Below are positions 23,090 to 33,589 of a stretch of 64,000 bases of DNA, piece after piece. The stretch is taken from contig LS997565.1 in NCBI GenBank assembly GCA_000469685.2, positions 27,945,645-28,009,644 on the forward strand, read 5' to 3'. Made by a program: the position numbers and the translations under genes. This stretch comes from Haemonchus contortus. Its lineage: Eukaryota; Nematoda; Chromadorea; Rhabditida; Trichostrongylidae. Every line of letters starts with the position of its first letter. Within the stretch, counting starts at the first letter, position 1. The notes under the pieces were generated by a model. It was not told where the DNA came from, searched no databases, and saw only the letters and a program-made list of their open reading frames with translations.

Positions 23090-23991
23090 CGACGGACGCC
23101 AACTATCAGGCAGTCTGGTCTCCTAGAAGGACGGGAGCTGGGACTTGAAGAAACTTTGAGTAATTTCCTGAGCTCCTCCTCTTTTTCAAACTTTTCCGCT
23201 CAGAAGGTTCTGCAGGTGGTTGAACAGCCAGTAGTCGGAAGGAGCGAGGTAAGGAGCTGTAGGGGTGGTGGGCGACAAACGCCATCCGTGCTTCTATAAC
23301 TCGGCCTGGGTCGCCTTTGCAGTGCGAGGTCGGTCGTTGTCATGGTGGCATTCGATTCTCGCACTCGACCATGAGTTCTTGATCATTCAATTTCCGCAGC
23401 TGGTTAACGTATGTGGAAGCGTCAACCGTCGTAGAAGTCGGCTTAAGAGTGGCTTCTGGCTGTTCTCCTTTATCGACCCCTGCCGCTTCCTCACAGGATT
23501 TTCGTAGACGACCCACTTATCTTCAGAGATCACCAGCTAAAAAAGTGAAGCGTTTCTTGGAACGTGAAGAGAGAAGTGCAGGTGGTCACCCTCCTCTAGA
23601 TGTCATAGCGGCCAGTTCATGTGAGACCAAACGACCAAGCTTTGCTAGCTTGCCGAGCTGTTCCAGTCCACGTACAATCGTTTACTGACTATAGCCCAGC
23701 CCCAGCATAGTCGCCACTTCCCTGATGATTGGGTACGGGTCCTCCTCTCTGGTGGAACGAAGTACTTCCAAATCCAACTCCATCGGTCGACGCGACCTCA
23801 AAGCATCTTTGAGAGAAAAATCTCCTCTTGAATCTGGTGAACCATATCTTGCATGTGCGGTGAGAGATGAAATACTCGCCCAGTGTTTCCACTAGCTTGC
23901 TATAAGCTTCCTTCGCATTCCAGCCAGAATCGTGCAGCAAAACCAGGTCGTGGCGCAGGTGCATTCTGTCACAACGGTAAATGTGCGACAT
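23090..23991 (-). pseudogene. Mariner transposase pseudogene, third mariner
   Basis: On the minus strand from 23991: HLRHDLVLLHDSGWNAKEAY then LGEYFISHRTCKIWFTRFK, the mariner N-terminal HTH. After a frameshift come a QxTIVRGLEQLGKL and LVSHEL segment (cf. the family WVPHEL linker motif). Much further on, YLAPSDYWLFNHLQNLLSGK is the DLAPSDYHLFxSLQNxLxGK block with its catalytic Asp region. Order is correct over about 900 bp, but stops and several frame changes kill it. TIRs were not identified, so true element ends are unknown. Confidence 0.7.
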
Positions 23992-24372
23992 TGTCGTCTG
24001 TATATGAAGGATGGGCGAGTGTTAGCTAGGGTGATGAATTAGCATCATGATAAGTCGCGCTCACGTGGTGACGAAATACCAACATTTATATAAACGAAAT
24101 ACGGAAGGGTCGAACACAGGGGAAAACATTATATGCATAAACCTAATAGTATCGTTCCTTTGTCAGTGGAGAATCGTGCCTCCTCTTTATTCCGATATCC
24201 GATAAAATTGCGGCCAAACCTCAATGCCGCAAAAACCAGTGAACTCGAAAAAGTTTTACAAAAGTTTTACATGGACAAAGATTCATGCGAAAGCTCATGG
24301 ATGCTGACATTTCAGTATGTGAATACCATTTGAGGATTCGCTGGAGCGACCAAGTTCCTCGGCAGTATGTAA

Positions 24373-24660
24373 ACAGTGGAGTAGTGGCGAGTGGCGCATA
24401 ATCTCACACGCATGGTCACGGGTCAATCGTGGATCGATACCCGCCTTAGCCAACCAAGTCTTCCAGCCCTCCAGGGTACGTTAATTGGTTTCACTCTCGA
24501 GAGAGAATGAAAACGTTGACGTGAGCATCGGGGGCCACCGCAAGTTCTTGTGTAGGCTTCATCGCATTCATTCGCCACTAGGGTCTGGAAGTCGAATACA
24601 TGGGAAAGCCTTGGAAGAAATTGATTAGCGCCCCAAGACTTGATCCGTTTATCCTTTATG
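24373..24660 (+). mobile_element. tRNA-derived SINE, copy 2
   Basis: A-box-like TGGAGTAGTGGCGAGTGG, a damaged B box (GGGTCAATCGTGG), then GGGGCCACCGCAAGTTCTTG and a TGATCCGTTTATCCTTTATG tail. It has lost most of the ACTACGATT block. Confidence 0.7.
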
Positions 24661-24711
24661 TAAACTGCTGCGCCAGTAATAACTAATAACAACAAGTCAA
24701 GTTTTTAATAG

Positions 24712-25560
24712 ACCAGGCGGCTACGCACGCTCTCGCGCGCGCTAGGGGCTCTAGCCATGAGAGACGGGGCCGCATGAGCTGATTTGTATCATAAACCCTT
24801 TATCGGATTTTTGAGTTTCCGCCCAAACCTCGCCTCCTGTGGGCGGAGTCTGATGCTGCCACCCACCATAGGTGTTCCCATCCTGTCGCCTGTACTCCTA
24901 CCAAGTTTGAACTTTCTAGGTCCATAGGGACAGGAGTTATGAATTTTCGCACAAACCCCGCCCCTTGTGGGCGGAGGTTGGTTCTACCACCCACAATAAA
25001 TTTCCCCACCGCGGTTGCTGTACTCCTACCAAGTTTGAACTTTCTAGGTCCATAGGGACATGAGTTATGATTTTTCGCCCAAACCCCGCCCCTTGTGGGC
25101 GGAGTCTGGTTCTGCCACCCACCATAGGTGTTCCCATCGCGGTTGCTGTACTCCTACCAAGTTTGAACTTTCTAGGTCCATTGGGACAGAATTATGAATT
25201 TTCACTCAAACCCCGCCCCTTGTGGGCGGAGTCCGGTGCTGCCACCCACCATAGGTGTTCCCATCCTGTCGCCTGTACTCCTACCAAGTTTGAACTTTCT
25301 AGGTCCATGGGGACATGAGTTATGGATTTTCGCCCAAACCCTGCCCCTTGTGGGCGGAGTCTGGTTCTGCCACCCGCCATGAGTTTTGCCTCCATGACGC
25401 CTGTACTCCTACCAAATTTGAACTCTCCAGGTCCATGGGAACCGGAATTATGGATTTTCGTATATAAATGTAAGAAGGGATGTGAGCTTCGAGGCAAGCC
25501 CCGCCCATTGTGGGCGGGCCTCCGCTGACGTCATTTATGCTGGAGACACCTCCGACAATG
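24712..25560 (+). repeat. Array of 128-bp units, locus 1, with unique head
   Basis: The head (CCAGGCGGCTACGCACGCTC and onward, 24712-24800) is shared with 41362-41450. Units follow with GGGCGGA at 24841, 24969, 25097, 25224 and 25352, giving spacings of 127-128. Each unit has a CCGCCCCTTGTGGGCGG stem-loop, a CCACCCACCATAxGTGTTCC box and ACCAAGTTTGAACTTTCTAG. Diverged half-units continue to about 25820. Frames in the array (LRPQGAGFGRK-type) are periodic artefacts. Confidence 0.9.
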
Positions 25561-25980
25561 CTCCTCAAACATCATCTTTTTCCTGCTCTGTTGGCTTTCT
25601 CCAAACCGAGTTATAAATGTTTTCATAAAGCATTGCATTTTTGGAGAACACCCCGCCCATCGGGGGTGGGTCTCCCCAGTTCGATCTAACTTACCAATGC
25701 ACACCTCAAGCCACCTTTAAACCTCAATTTTGAGGCCGTCTTGTGGCTGAATTCGAAATCATGGTCCTCGGTGGGGCTCATTTCGAGGCACGCCACGCCC
25801 ACTGTGGGCGGGGCTCCGCCAAGCTGATGTGTGTTTTATACTTCTCGAGACCTGGCCCACCCATCCCACCCTTGACCCGGTCTCTCCAGGCAGATCTAAA
25901 GGAGTTAAGGAATTTCGTGACAGACATACAGACAGAACGAGACAGACAGACGAAGCGCTTTATAGTAAGTAGGATGATTA
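25560..25980 (+). repeat. Diverged units and GACAGA tail of the 128-bp family
   Basis: GC boxes CCGCCCATCGGGGGTGGG (25646) and CGCCCACTGTGGGCGGGG (25795) are followed by a GACAGACATACAGACAGA run and CTTTATAGTAAGTAGG. Similar tails (ACAGACA-like run then TTTATATATAGTAAGG) end copies at 40945, 41060, 41300, 42435 and 56500, so this is probably the 3' end of the element. Confidence 0.6.
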
Positions 25981-26525
25981 CTGTAAGAACCATCAAAACT
26001 GTCAGTTAAACTTCGTGATCATGAGCGTCAACGTCTAGTCCTTCAATGTCGAACACTAGAAACACCGATCTGCTCACAACGAGCTCTTCTCCTATAGGTA
26101 CCTGTGCCATACTTCCAATGTCCCCGCAGTTCTAGGCATATCCCTCATTAAAAATTGTGATCAAAATTACAAGACTGGTGTCTGAAGAGGAACGACAGCC
26201 GCGCATTTCGATTTGATCAAAGGGAGCAGGGGACCCTTACGTGATCTGAACGATTCGACTCATCACAGCCATCTGGTTTCCGAATAGGACGCTTGGAGGA
26301 GATAGACTGAGAGAGGAAAAGTAAATGAGGAGAATAGTGAGACAGGGAAAAAGAACTCATCGAGGCTCATTTCCACATTGATGCAGTGGTATTATAAAGT
26401 TTACCACAAAAACCTCTCTCAATCACTCATCAAGAGCGTTTGGTTTGAAAACTATTCATACTGATTTTTTTAGTATTCGAAATCACAGATAAAGCTTATA
26501 GGAAATGCTTAGAATAATCACAAAC

Positions 26526-26656
26526 TTGAACTTGCGGCGGTTTGGTTTCCTCCATCGTACTGGGTGTCATCATCGTCGACGCGATTGCCGTCAACTGACC
26601 GAGAATGGCTGGAGCTAAGCCCATTGTAATGTAGTCGCTGGCTTTCGGTGAATCAC
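26526..26656 (-). CDS. Candidate coding exon 2 of a minus-strand gene
   Basis: Acceptor ATTCTTCAG ends at 26657; the donor at 26525 is GTTTGT. The exon is 131 nt: two bases then 43 codons (DSPKASDYITMGLAPAILGQ and onward, ending KPPQVQ). Its leading phase exactly accepts the single T left by the exon at 30538-30729 (T + GT = Cys). The residue mix (Pro, Met, Thr, Ser-rich) looks like a disordered region. No family recognised. The implied intron of 3.9 kb is filled by an RTE and a SINE. Confidence 0.5.
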
Positions 26657-27264
26657 CTGAAGAATAAGGAGTATAGAAATGACCACTACTCAACGCGGAT
26701 CTCATGAAACTGATGGAGTGGAGGTTGAGAACTAAAACTAGGTTTCAAAGATATACAATTGTCAACTTATCACCGGTTTCTCACTCGATTATAAGAAAGC
26801 AGGATTTCGCTTACGTCGGTTCTGTTACAGAAGGCCCCGGGACTCTCCCAGTCCGACTACGCTTTCAGCCACACCTAGTGTTTCTACTTATTGCCTCAAC
26901 TCCTGTGCGGGTCGAGCACTATCAAATGTTTTCCTTTCCACAGAGACTATTTCTGTTTACCCCATTAGCGGTATCACCTTTGCCACCTGCCGTACCCGTT
27001 GATAATCGACTTTTCCAATAACGTCTCCATCGCCTTTTCACGAGTCAGAATTGTCCAAACCTCACTCAAGGGACAGTGGGCATAGCATTGCTTTCCTTCA
27101 GAGCTTTCTTGTCTAGTCTGATAGAAGTGATAGCTAGCGGCATAATGATCACTCCATCGAATCAGTAACTGTCCTGGTCCAGTAGTAGTCACAGTATCGC
27201 ATGACGTGTATGACTTGCCTAATCTTCAATTCTCGACATAAGCAACAGCGTCCCTGATCTTCGG

Positions 27265-28118
27265 CTACTGACTGCGCTCGGAACAAATTACCTTTCGCAC
27301 TTGCGTGTATCCAAAATTCCGAGCATAGTCTTTCCCACAGATCGTTGAATGATGCTGACTGTTTCTGTCTTTTTCGCTACTCCCTAGGTATTCCTCATTG
27401 CCCCCCATGGCGCGTTTCCTTCTGCTCAGCTCCGTAGCTAGGTGTCTCGACTTAAACACCCGTAGCTAGAGCATCCGGTGATACTTGCTACGTTGAGCGT
27501 AAAGGTAACATTAGGTACCATTCCGTCTCTCTGATCATCGTCTATTGAATTCGGCAGTATTAACTCCGCCTGCTCGAAGTTCGATGTTATAAACACGATG
27601 TCGTCTGCAAAGCAGATGTGATGCAAATTGAGGCCGCCGACTGCCACTCTCAAGTCTCCCCATTCGAACGGCAAATAATGTACTCTGGAGCGGCACTGAA
27701 AAACTTGGGCTTAACAGTGTTGCCCCGCCAAACCCCTTTCTTCACATTGGCAATGGCTTCCTTACAGAAAGATGAAATCGTGGTCGTGTCGTATAGCTCG
27801 CAACGCATCTCCATACACTTATTGAGTAGGAGTCTCCTGATTGCCCGGGGCTTCAGCTATCGCTTCTGTCTCGACAGTATCAAAGGCTTTCCTTAAATTG
27901 ACGAACATCAGACAACACAGCATCCTGTATTCTCGCGATATCTCGGTGGGACTTGTAATAATGATGTCGAGATCAGTTGAGCCTGCTTGCTCGCATGGCA
28001 ACCATTCACCGAATATTCTGGCAATTTTGTTGAGGAGACGCGTATGAGAAGTTGGTAGGCAGATTGTGCGATAGTTGCCAATAACATTGGAATCTCCCTT
28101 CTTATACAACAACCACAC
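27265..28118 (-). pseudogene. RTE reverse transcriptase pseudogene (palm region)
   Basis: Three frame segments: 28118-27819 with YKKGD, YRTICLP, EQAG and KAFDTVE (RT blocks 1 to 3), 27674-27438 with FADDIVFIT (block 5, the second and third catalytic Asp), and 27459-27265 with ELSRRKRA (the thumb/C-terminal part). In block 3 the family Asp after V(D) is replaced (VNLRKAF instead of VDxxKAF). Together with the frame changes, this makes it non-functional. Closest by eye to nematode RTE-1-like elements. Confidence 0.75.
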
Positions 28119-28278
28119 TTGTTAGTTTTCCACGTCGTGGGCGCTTTGTACTCCGACAGGTACAGCGTAGAGTTTAGCCAGAGTTCCGATGATGAACGGT
28201 GGGAAGCTCTTTAGATGTTCTGGCTTGGTCCTAAGAGAATTTACGACGTACGACTCTCCATTAACGAATTTCGGAAAC

Positions 28279-28556
28279 AAAACAACAATGTCTTGGAGCA
28301 CTTATCAAACCCGCCTTGGAGATGCGCGCACGCATTCGACTTCCATTCAGAATCGTAGTGACGTATTGAACGGGTATGTTCTCTATACAATAACTTTCGG
28401 TGGCCAGTCGATGTAAAAGTCAGTGCTTTTCTCCTCCCAGACGAGCCCGGTACCGACTCCGAAGGTATGGCTGGCTTGGTTGGCTGAGGCGGATATCAAG
28501 ACAGGACTCGACCCGTGACCGCGCTTGGAGATAGTGCGCCACTCGCCACTACACCA
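28279..28556 (-). mobile_element. tRNA-derived SINE, copy 3, nested in RTE
   Basis: Reverse complement of the family: CGTGGTGTAGTGGCGAGTGG starts at 28556 on the minus strand, with a B-box-like CGGGTCGAGTCCTG near 28500. The body then includes ACTACGATTCTGAATGGAAG (near 28350) and ends GGGTTTGATAAGTGCTCCAAG. RTE coding sequence resumes on both sides (FSLPKFVLDV upstream, KPEHLKS downstream), so the SINE jumped into an already resident RTE. Confidence 0.75.
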
Positions 28557-29480
28557 CGTCCAACACGAACTTCGGAAGGGAGAACTGATGGGCGACATAT
28601 TCATCCTGCCTAGGATGATATTCAGGCAGATGGAAGTGGCTGTCGAAGAGATCTGAGTAAAAGTGATAGTTGACCTTCCCATTGTCCTTTGGGCGTAGTA
28701 ACTGAATCGTTCAAGGAGGAAGAGAAAAAGTCATTTGGCCTCGTAGATGGAGAACCTCCAGAGCTTCGCCAAGGCTCTTTCAGTCTCGATGGTTTCGGCC
28801 GAAACTGCTGCTCTTTGCTCTTTCATATCTTCCTTATCGCTTCTTTAGGTGGTTCAGAAAACTCGGACGCTTGTTGATATTTGCCTGTAGCTCACGCAAT
28901 CCCACGCTGGCGTACCTGGGAGGTTCCGAAGGTAGACGCCCCTTGGCCTCTCTTAGACTTCTTTTCTAGCATTATCGTGATGATGCTCGATTAGCCGTTT
29001 GTATCGTTTATCAATGTTGTTCATCGCAAATGAGAGGTCTTCTAAAACTGCGAATTACCATGGACGGTGCAGGTCGATATAACAAACTCGAGCAGTCTTC
29101 TCTCCTCTTCACTCCATTCCGTTCCGCGGGTCCTCATATGCCGTTTTTTTCAGCCATTTTTTTGGGCCAGTTCCGGCATTGAAATTTTCGACGACAACAT
29201 TGAAGAAAAAGTGGTCCTCTTTGGAGAGCTTTTACAAGCCCATAAAAAACGCTTACATCTCTTCGCCTACGTAGCTTGACATTGGTGCGTAAGCAATGAA
29301 GATTGTTTGAACTGGGGTTCAGCCACACACACCCCCTTAATCGCACACCTTCGATTAGTGTTGCCAACTTTTCTTACAATTCGATGTTCATGGTCCCGGT
29401 CAGTACGACGACGCTGAGTACTTAATCTTCTTATCCTGCATCATCAGATCTCTGACACATCCTTCCGTTCCGCTTGCAAG

Positions 29481-30536
29481 CATTCGTGCGCTAAAAATAC
29501 AGATAAAAATACAGATTGCCACCTAGTCCTTTCGGACAGCCTGTTTTGACCCTGAGATTTTAACGGTCGTCCCGAGCAATCCCATAAACTCCACTAGGGG
29601 CTCACTCGAATCCAGGGGATGGAGACTATTTATGTTACTGTTTTGGCATATAGGAACCCACGAACAGCTTGCCAGGCTTGACCCTGGGGCTGGGTTGACT
29701 TAGGCTATCTCAAAGTGGACAATCGATATTGATCTTGAGAGCGGTCGAATCGTTTCCTGGATGCTGCACAGTCACTCGAATGCAAGCTTTTCGGTTGAGC
29801 CGATGTGCATGATACCCACCGCATCCGCACACCCTCCAGACAAATATGCATGGATACACCTGCGAGATGCAGAAGGCATTATATGTCGACCCAGTACTGC
29901 AGAAACAAGGCGTCGATCTCCTGAAATCACCTGTGTCTCTGGGCGAGTACTGCTCGCTTTTGGACGGCGACTTTTTGCGGACTGAGACCGTGGAAGTCAA
30001 CTCGATTTCGTTAAACGTAAAAAATGATAACTAAGAGTCACATGCATTTGCACATCCGTAGAGTAGGATTGTGGTTAACTCTGCTACACTGCAACTTGCA
30101 GGAAAATTTGTTCCTCCCCATGCCTAGATGTTTTCGCGACTCAGATGAACCCTGGGATCGGTCCGAGAATGCGATCTGACTATTGTCATCTACTCTAACC
30201 GAGTTGTATCAGCAAATCAATCAGTAAAAGAAATTAGAATTCACGTCAACCGCTCGGTATTAGTGTAGTCACGACTTGCTAAGAGGTTAATTCTCACGTC
30301 TCGTTTTAAAGCTCTTTCAACAGTCCAAATACGCCTTGTTAGTAGGGGGAAGTCAGAAAATGCATACCATTTACGGACTAAGAGAGGCCAATCATGTTAT
30401 GATAAATTTCGACGAGGCAAAATGAGAGGAAAAAAGTGCAGCCCTTCTCCAAAAAACAAAGCTGGCAGAGCGATTGAACAAGAGCACAACAGCGCATTGT
30501 TATTAGTTTCATGTCGGGTGTATATGTTAGTACTCA
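29481..30536. other. No firm feature
   Basis: Overlapping frames near 29710-30034 on both strands, none with convincing splice sites or motifs. It may include 5' RTE remnants on the minus strand to about 29700. Confidence 0.3.
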
Positions 30537-30537
30537 C

Positions 30538-30729
30538 AAGACATCTTTCGATAGTCCGGCGAGGGTACGGTCAGTAGACGACTGTCGGTTGCATGCGGCG
30601 GCGGCTCCATAGCAAGAGGCGATGCGGGCGAGTGGACAAGCAACCGTGGCACGTCCACCGGAGAGAACGCCGACATTCGCGAATCGAACGATGCCGGCCG
30701 CAGTGCTGAAATGGCAGACAAGCGAAACA
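30538..30729 (-). CDS. Candidate coding exon 1 of a minus-strand gene
   Basis: Acceptor TTTAACCCAG ends at 30730 and donor GTGAGTAC starts at 30537. The 192-nt exon is clearly GC-richer than its surroundings and open throughout: FRLSAISALRPASFDSRMSA, then PVDVPRLLVHSPASPLAMEP, ending PDYRKMS plus one base. It looks like a Pro/Ser-rich cytoplasmic or regulatory segment. No domain recognised. The phase joins with 26656-26526. The opposite strand is also open and has a GTAAGT just past 30740, so orientation is likely but not certain. Confidence 0.5.
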
Positions 30730-30918
30730 CTGGGTTAAAGGTAAGTTATATCATAACTGGTGTACCAGCATAGTGTTACGAGGATAGCTCACAGGATATA
30801 GGGCGGTAGGCCTTTTAGTTGCGGTCACTTCGCTAAAACCATGCCGCCACTCTCGTGGCCGCAACACGGCGTAATGCCGACGTCAGGATCAAAAGTCAGT
30901 TCAATCAGGGCCGACACA

Positions 30919-31078
30919 ATGGCCGCTTTCATAGTCCGCCGTCCGGCCCGCGAGCGCGCGAGCGAGCGACCGGATGCGGTGCTTGCCCCTTGTTTATAAC
31001 TGAATCTTGGTCGATGATCCGGACGAGTAGTCCCCGGCCGGCTCGCGCGCTCGCTCGCGGACTATGAAAGCAGCCATT
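30919..31078. repeat. GC-rich inverted-repeat element, 160 bp
   Basis: Begins AATGGCCGCTTTCATAGTCC and ends with the reverse complement of AATGGCTGCTTTCATAGTCC; CGCGAGCGAGCG blocks occur inside both arms. It stands out as the most GC-rich patch in the window. It looks like a MITE or a small foldback; no target duplication is clear. Confidence 0.7.
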
Positions 31079-31079
31079 C

Positions 31080-31960
31080 CCGACGAGGTGGCAAACTGTA
31101 GCATCTGGCGCCCTACATATCATCTGCGCGACACCAAAAAGTCAGTGTCTTAAATGTTAGATCAGACTACAAAGCCAATCAACAATTACGTGCGTTTAGT
31201 ACATTTAAAGGATTCGAGTGAACACTGCAGGAGCACAATGAGCAAAAAGCGGTTTTTTATGTCAAGACATACTCGGAATTCGAAGAAGCCGAGAGAAACT
31301 TACAAGGGGAAGCTTTGACTGTGGACGACTGACATGTTTCGAATGAGGCAGCTCGCCGTCCCATATCCAACAAGGACGGTTCATCATCCTGCACCGCTGC
31401 GGACTTCTGAACTGAGAAGAACAGTATGTTGGAAAGGAGGATTTTAAAAGCAGTAAAGACTGTATCAATAGTTGCTCTTGCAACATTTGCAACATCAACC
31501 AAACATTATTGCATTATTGTCAACAACGCCAGAGGTTCCAATACAGTACATTATATAGTACAGTTTGTAGCCGGCACAACACACATCATTACCGTGCGAA
31601 GTGTTCCAACGTTGACGCGCCTGAGTTTACAATCAATAGAGCACCAGTGACATTTCCCTACACCGTGTACACCAGCAACCAGCACTGTGTAGATTGCAAA
31701 GACCATTGAGGCAAGATATTGGTACGCTCATTCACTCGTGGAATTTTTGACGCAACTATTCGATATAGCAATACTTGAGCTCAGGATTGCCATGCACGCG
31801 AGGCGAGTGTGACCGTCATGAGGAGTCTTCACTGGCTCTGCCACGAACTGTGAGCGAGTGAGTGTGACAACAAATAATTAATCAACGTAATCTCCGTCAA
31901 CTTCGACTAGTTCTTTTTACTTCCATGCCAACGTCATGATGCCATGATGGAACTCCGGAA
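31080..31960. other. No recognisable feature
   Basis: Short frames on both strands near 31257-31709 without motifs. GAGTGTGA/GCGAGTGTGAC-type repeats near 31800-31870 are minor. Confidence 0.3.
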
Positions 31961-31961
31961 A

Positions 31962-32009
31962 CCCCAATAATTCTTTTACCGCCATCTTGCGGTAAAAGAA
32001 TTATTGGGG
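31962..32009. repeat. Perfect 21-bp hairpin
   Basis: CCCCAATAATTCTTTTACCG plus C, a six-base CATCTT loop, then the exact reverse complement. It sits beside the end of a mariner remnant, so it could be an old TIR joined to its mirror image. Confidence 0.85.
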
Positions 32010-32019
32010 CTTTCGCGCA

Positions 32020-32300
32020 TTTCCGAACCAAATCGCTTCACTTTCAAAAGATGCTGTAACGATATGAAATGTTGAGGTTCCAAAGGAGTCAATTCAGGAG
32101 AATAAGGGAAGTCATAAATACTATTTCGGCCAAGCTCAGCGATTTTCCATTGGCTGGCATTGACCGATGCGGTTTTGCGTTTTCAGAAAGAGAACGTTGA
32201 CACGACGACCGAGGCGAATTAGACGGCGGTTCAGCCGATCCAGCTGACGGCAATGCCCCTCGAGACCGACAGCCGTGGCCATTCTGAGAAGTGTCCGACA
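32020..32300 (-). pseudogene. Mariner transposase C-terminal fragment, fourth mariner
   Basis: Minus-strand segments HCRQLDRLNRRLIRLGRRV, then NAKPHRSMPANGKSLSLAE (family HDNAxPHxA), then after a frameshift YDFPYSPELTPLEPQHFISL (family YSPDLAPSDYHLFxSL). The PYSPxLTPxxxxxF block contains the catalytic region, with the final Asp replaced. A related N-terminal part may extend to about 32500. Order and spacing support mariner; stops show it is dead. Confidence 0.6.
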
Positions 32301-32519
32301 CTCAACTTCACGCGCGAAGTTGATGGAGTTCAGTATCGGGAACTTCTAGGAACAAGCCAGGCAATCAGTCTCGAGTTGTATTGCTCTGACGATTCAACGA
32401 CGCATGAGCATCTTAATTTCCTGGGAATCAAGAACTGTAAATCTGAAAGAAAGCCGGGCTGTACGCTTGCTCGATGTATTGCAAACTGAAGCGAAGTGAT
32501 GCTTTCTTGTGACAAGTTT

Positions 32520-33270
32520 CTTTGGGGTTGCACGCTTTTGTGAGACTGATCAGGATTTCTCAATAAATCCCATCCTCCGCCATTGTGATCAAACGATTGC
32601 GAAAAACGTAGCTCGCATAGTTGCATCGGTGGCATGGGCTTTCTATGCTCCCCCTCTCTGCCCCTCACAAAGCCTCCTCTCACTTCCAGAACAGCTTGTC
32701 GATTGATCTCTTGCTAACGAGCTCCTTCTTTCTGCTTCACATCTTGGTCGAAGTCTCCAAACTGAGCAGAACGTCCTCAAACAGTCTTCTCGTTCACTGG
32801 GCCTTGGACCCTAGTTGGCTTTGGGAGTAGATGCTAAAGCGATGGACTCGAGCCCAACTTGTATTCTTGTGGAATGAGCAATCTTTTATGTAGCTTATGA
32901 GCTCTTCAGCGCAGCTGGTCATGTGATTTCAGAGCCAAAAGATACAGCCTACTGTAACGTTTCGAACAATCTTCGAGAATATAAAAATCATTAAAATCAT
33001 TCATCAAAAAAAAAAAACAATAAAAGAGCCGCGAACCTGAAAAATGGCAGGTCACTTCTACTTATTTTAATATTTCGTGCACAGCTCACGCTATAACGTT
33101 ATACTTCAATTGCGAGCGAGCTAACCTTTAATGAACGATTCCTGGGCCGTGATGCAGCCCGCGCCGAGTCTTCTGGAGCAGACAGCTTGGCTGTAAGAGA
33201 CAGAATGGGTTTTTGTTAGCATACGTGGCGACATAGAAGATATATAAGTCAGAGAATAACATAAGATTCA
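32520..33270. other. No recognisable feature
   Basis: Short frames without motifs and an A-rich run near 33008-33022. Confidence 0.35.
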
Positions 33271-33276
33271 CAAGGG

Positions 33277-33480
33277 CAATGATACGAGAAGGAACACCAT
33301 ATAGCCAAAGCATTCAAGAAAGTCAACATAATGAGCTATAGGAAGTGATAGAGCGCACGTACTCGTTGTCTCATTCTCTTTGAGAAAATTTGCTCCAAAG
33401 TAGGAGAGAACCAAGAGTGCAATGATAGGAGTAAATACAACATATAGCTGAGGCCTTCAAGAAAGTCAACACAATGAGCG
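33277..33480 (+). repeat. Two-copy tandem duplication, about 145-bp period
   Basis: CAATGATACGAGAAGGAACA ... TTCAAGAAAGTCAACATAATGAGC (33277-33334) recurs as CAATGATAGGAGTAAATACA ... TTCAAGAAAGTCAACACAATGAGC (33420-33480). Confidence 0.7.
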
Positions 33481-33589
33481 CGTTTACAGACACAGACGAT
33501 CAAATCACGCACATAATAAGTATAAGCGTCACCCTAAGCCACCCTATGCTGCCTTTAAAACGAGTTTGGAAAAAAGAATTTGTCGGCGT

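Larger units (their letters stand above)
26975..29480 (-). mobile_element. RTE-type non-LTR retrotransposon remnant, interrupted by a SINE
   Basis: Minus-strand blocks in order: an endonuclease piece (SxxxxVGEEMxAFFMGL and VVENFNAGTGP, about 29300-29150); YHFYSDLFDSHFHLP (about 28680-28600); KPEHLKSFPPFIIGTLAKL (about 28230); WLLYKKGDSNVIGNYRTICL (28110); the motif-A-like VNLRKAFDTVE; LHHICFADDIVFIT with the catalytic FADD (27620); ELSRRKRA (27420); and a C-terminal RWSD region near 27150. These are the RTE endonuclease and reverse transcriptase in the right order. Frame breaks are frequent. The SINE at 28279-28556 sits inside the ORF. Confidence 0.8.

Noticed and set aside
24712..25560. CRISPR array or coding tandem repeat
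   Set aside because: Contiguous 128-bp units without unique spacers, eukaryotic context; frames in the array are periodic artefacts.
26985..27192. Host exon reading GPGQLLIRWSDHYAASYH
   Set aside because: It aligns by order with the C-terminal part of the adjacent RTE element, so it is retrotransposon sequence.
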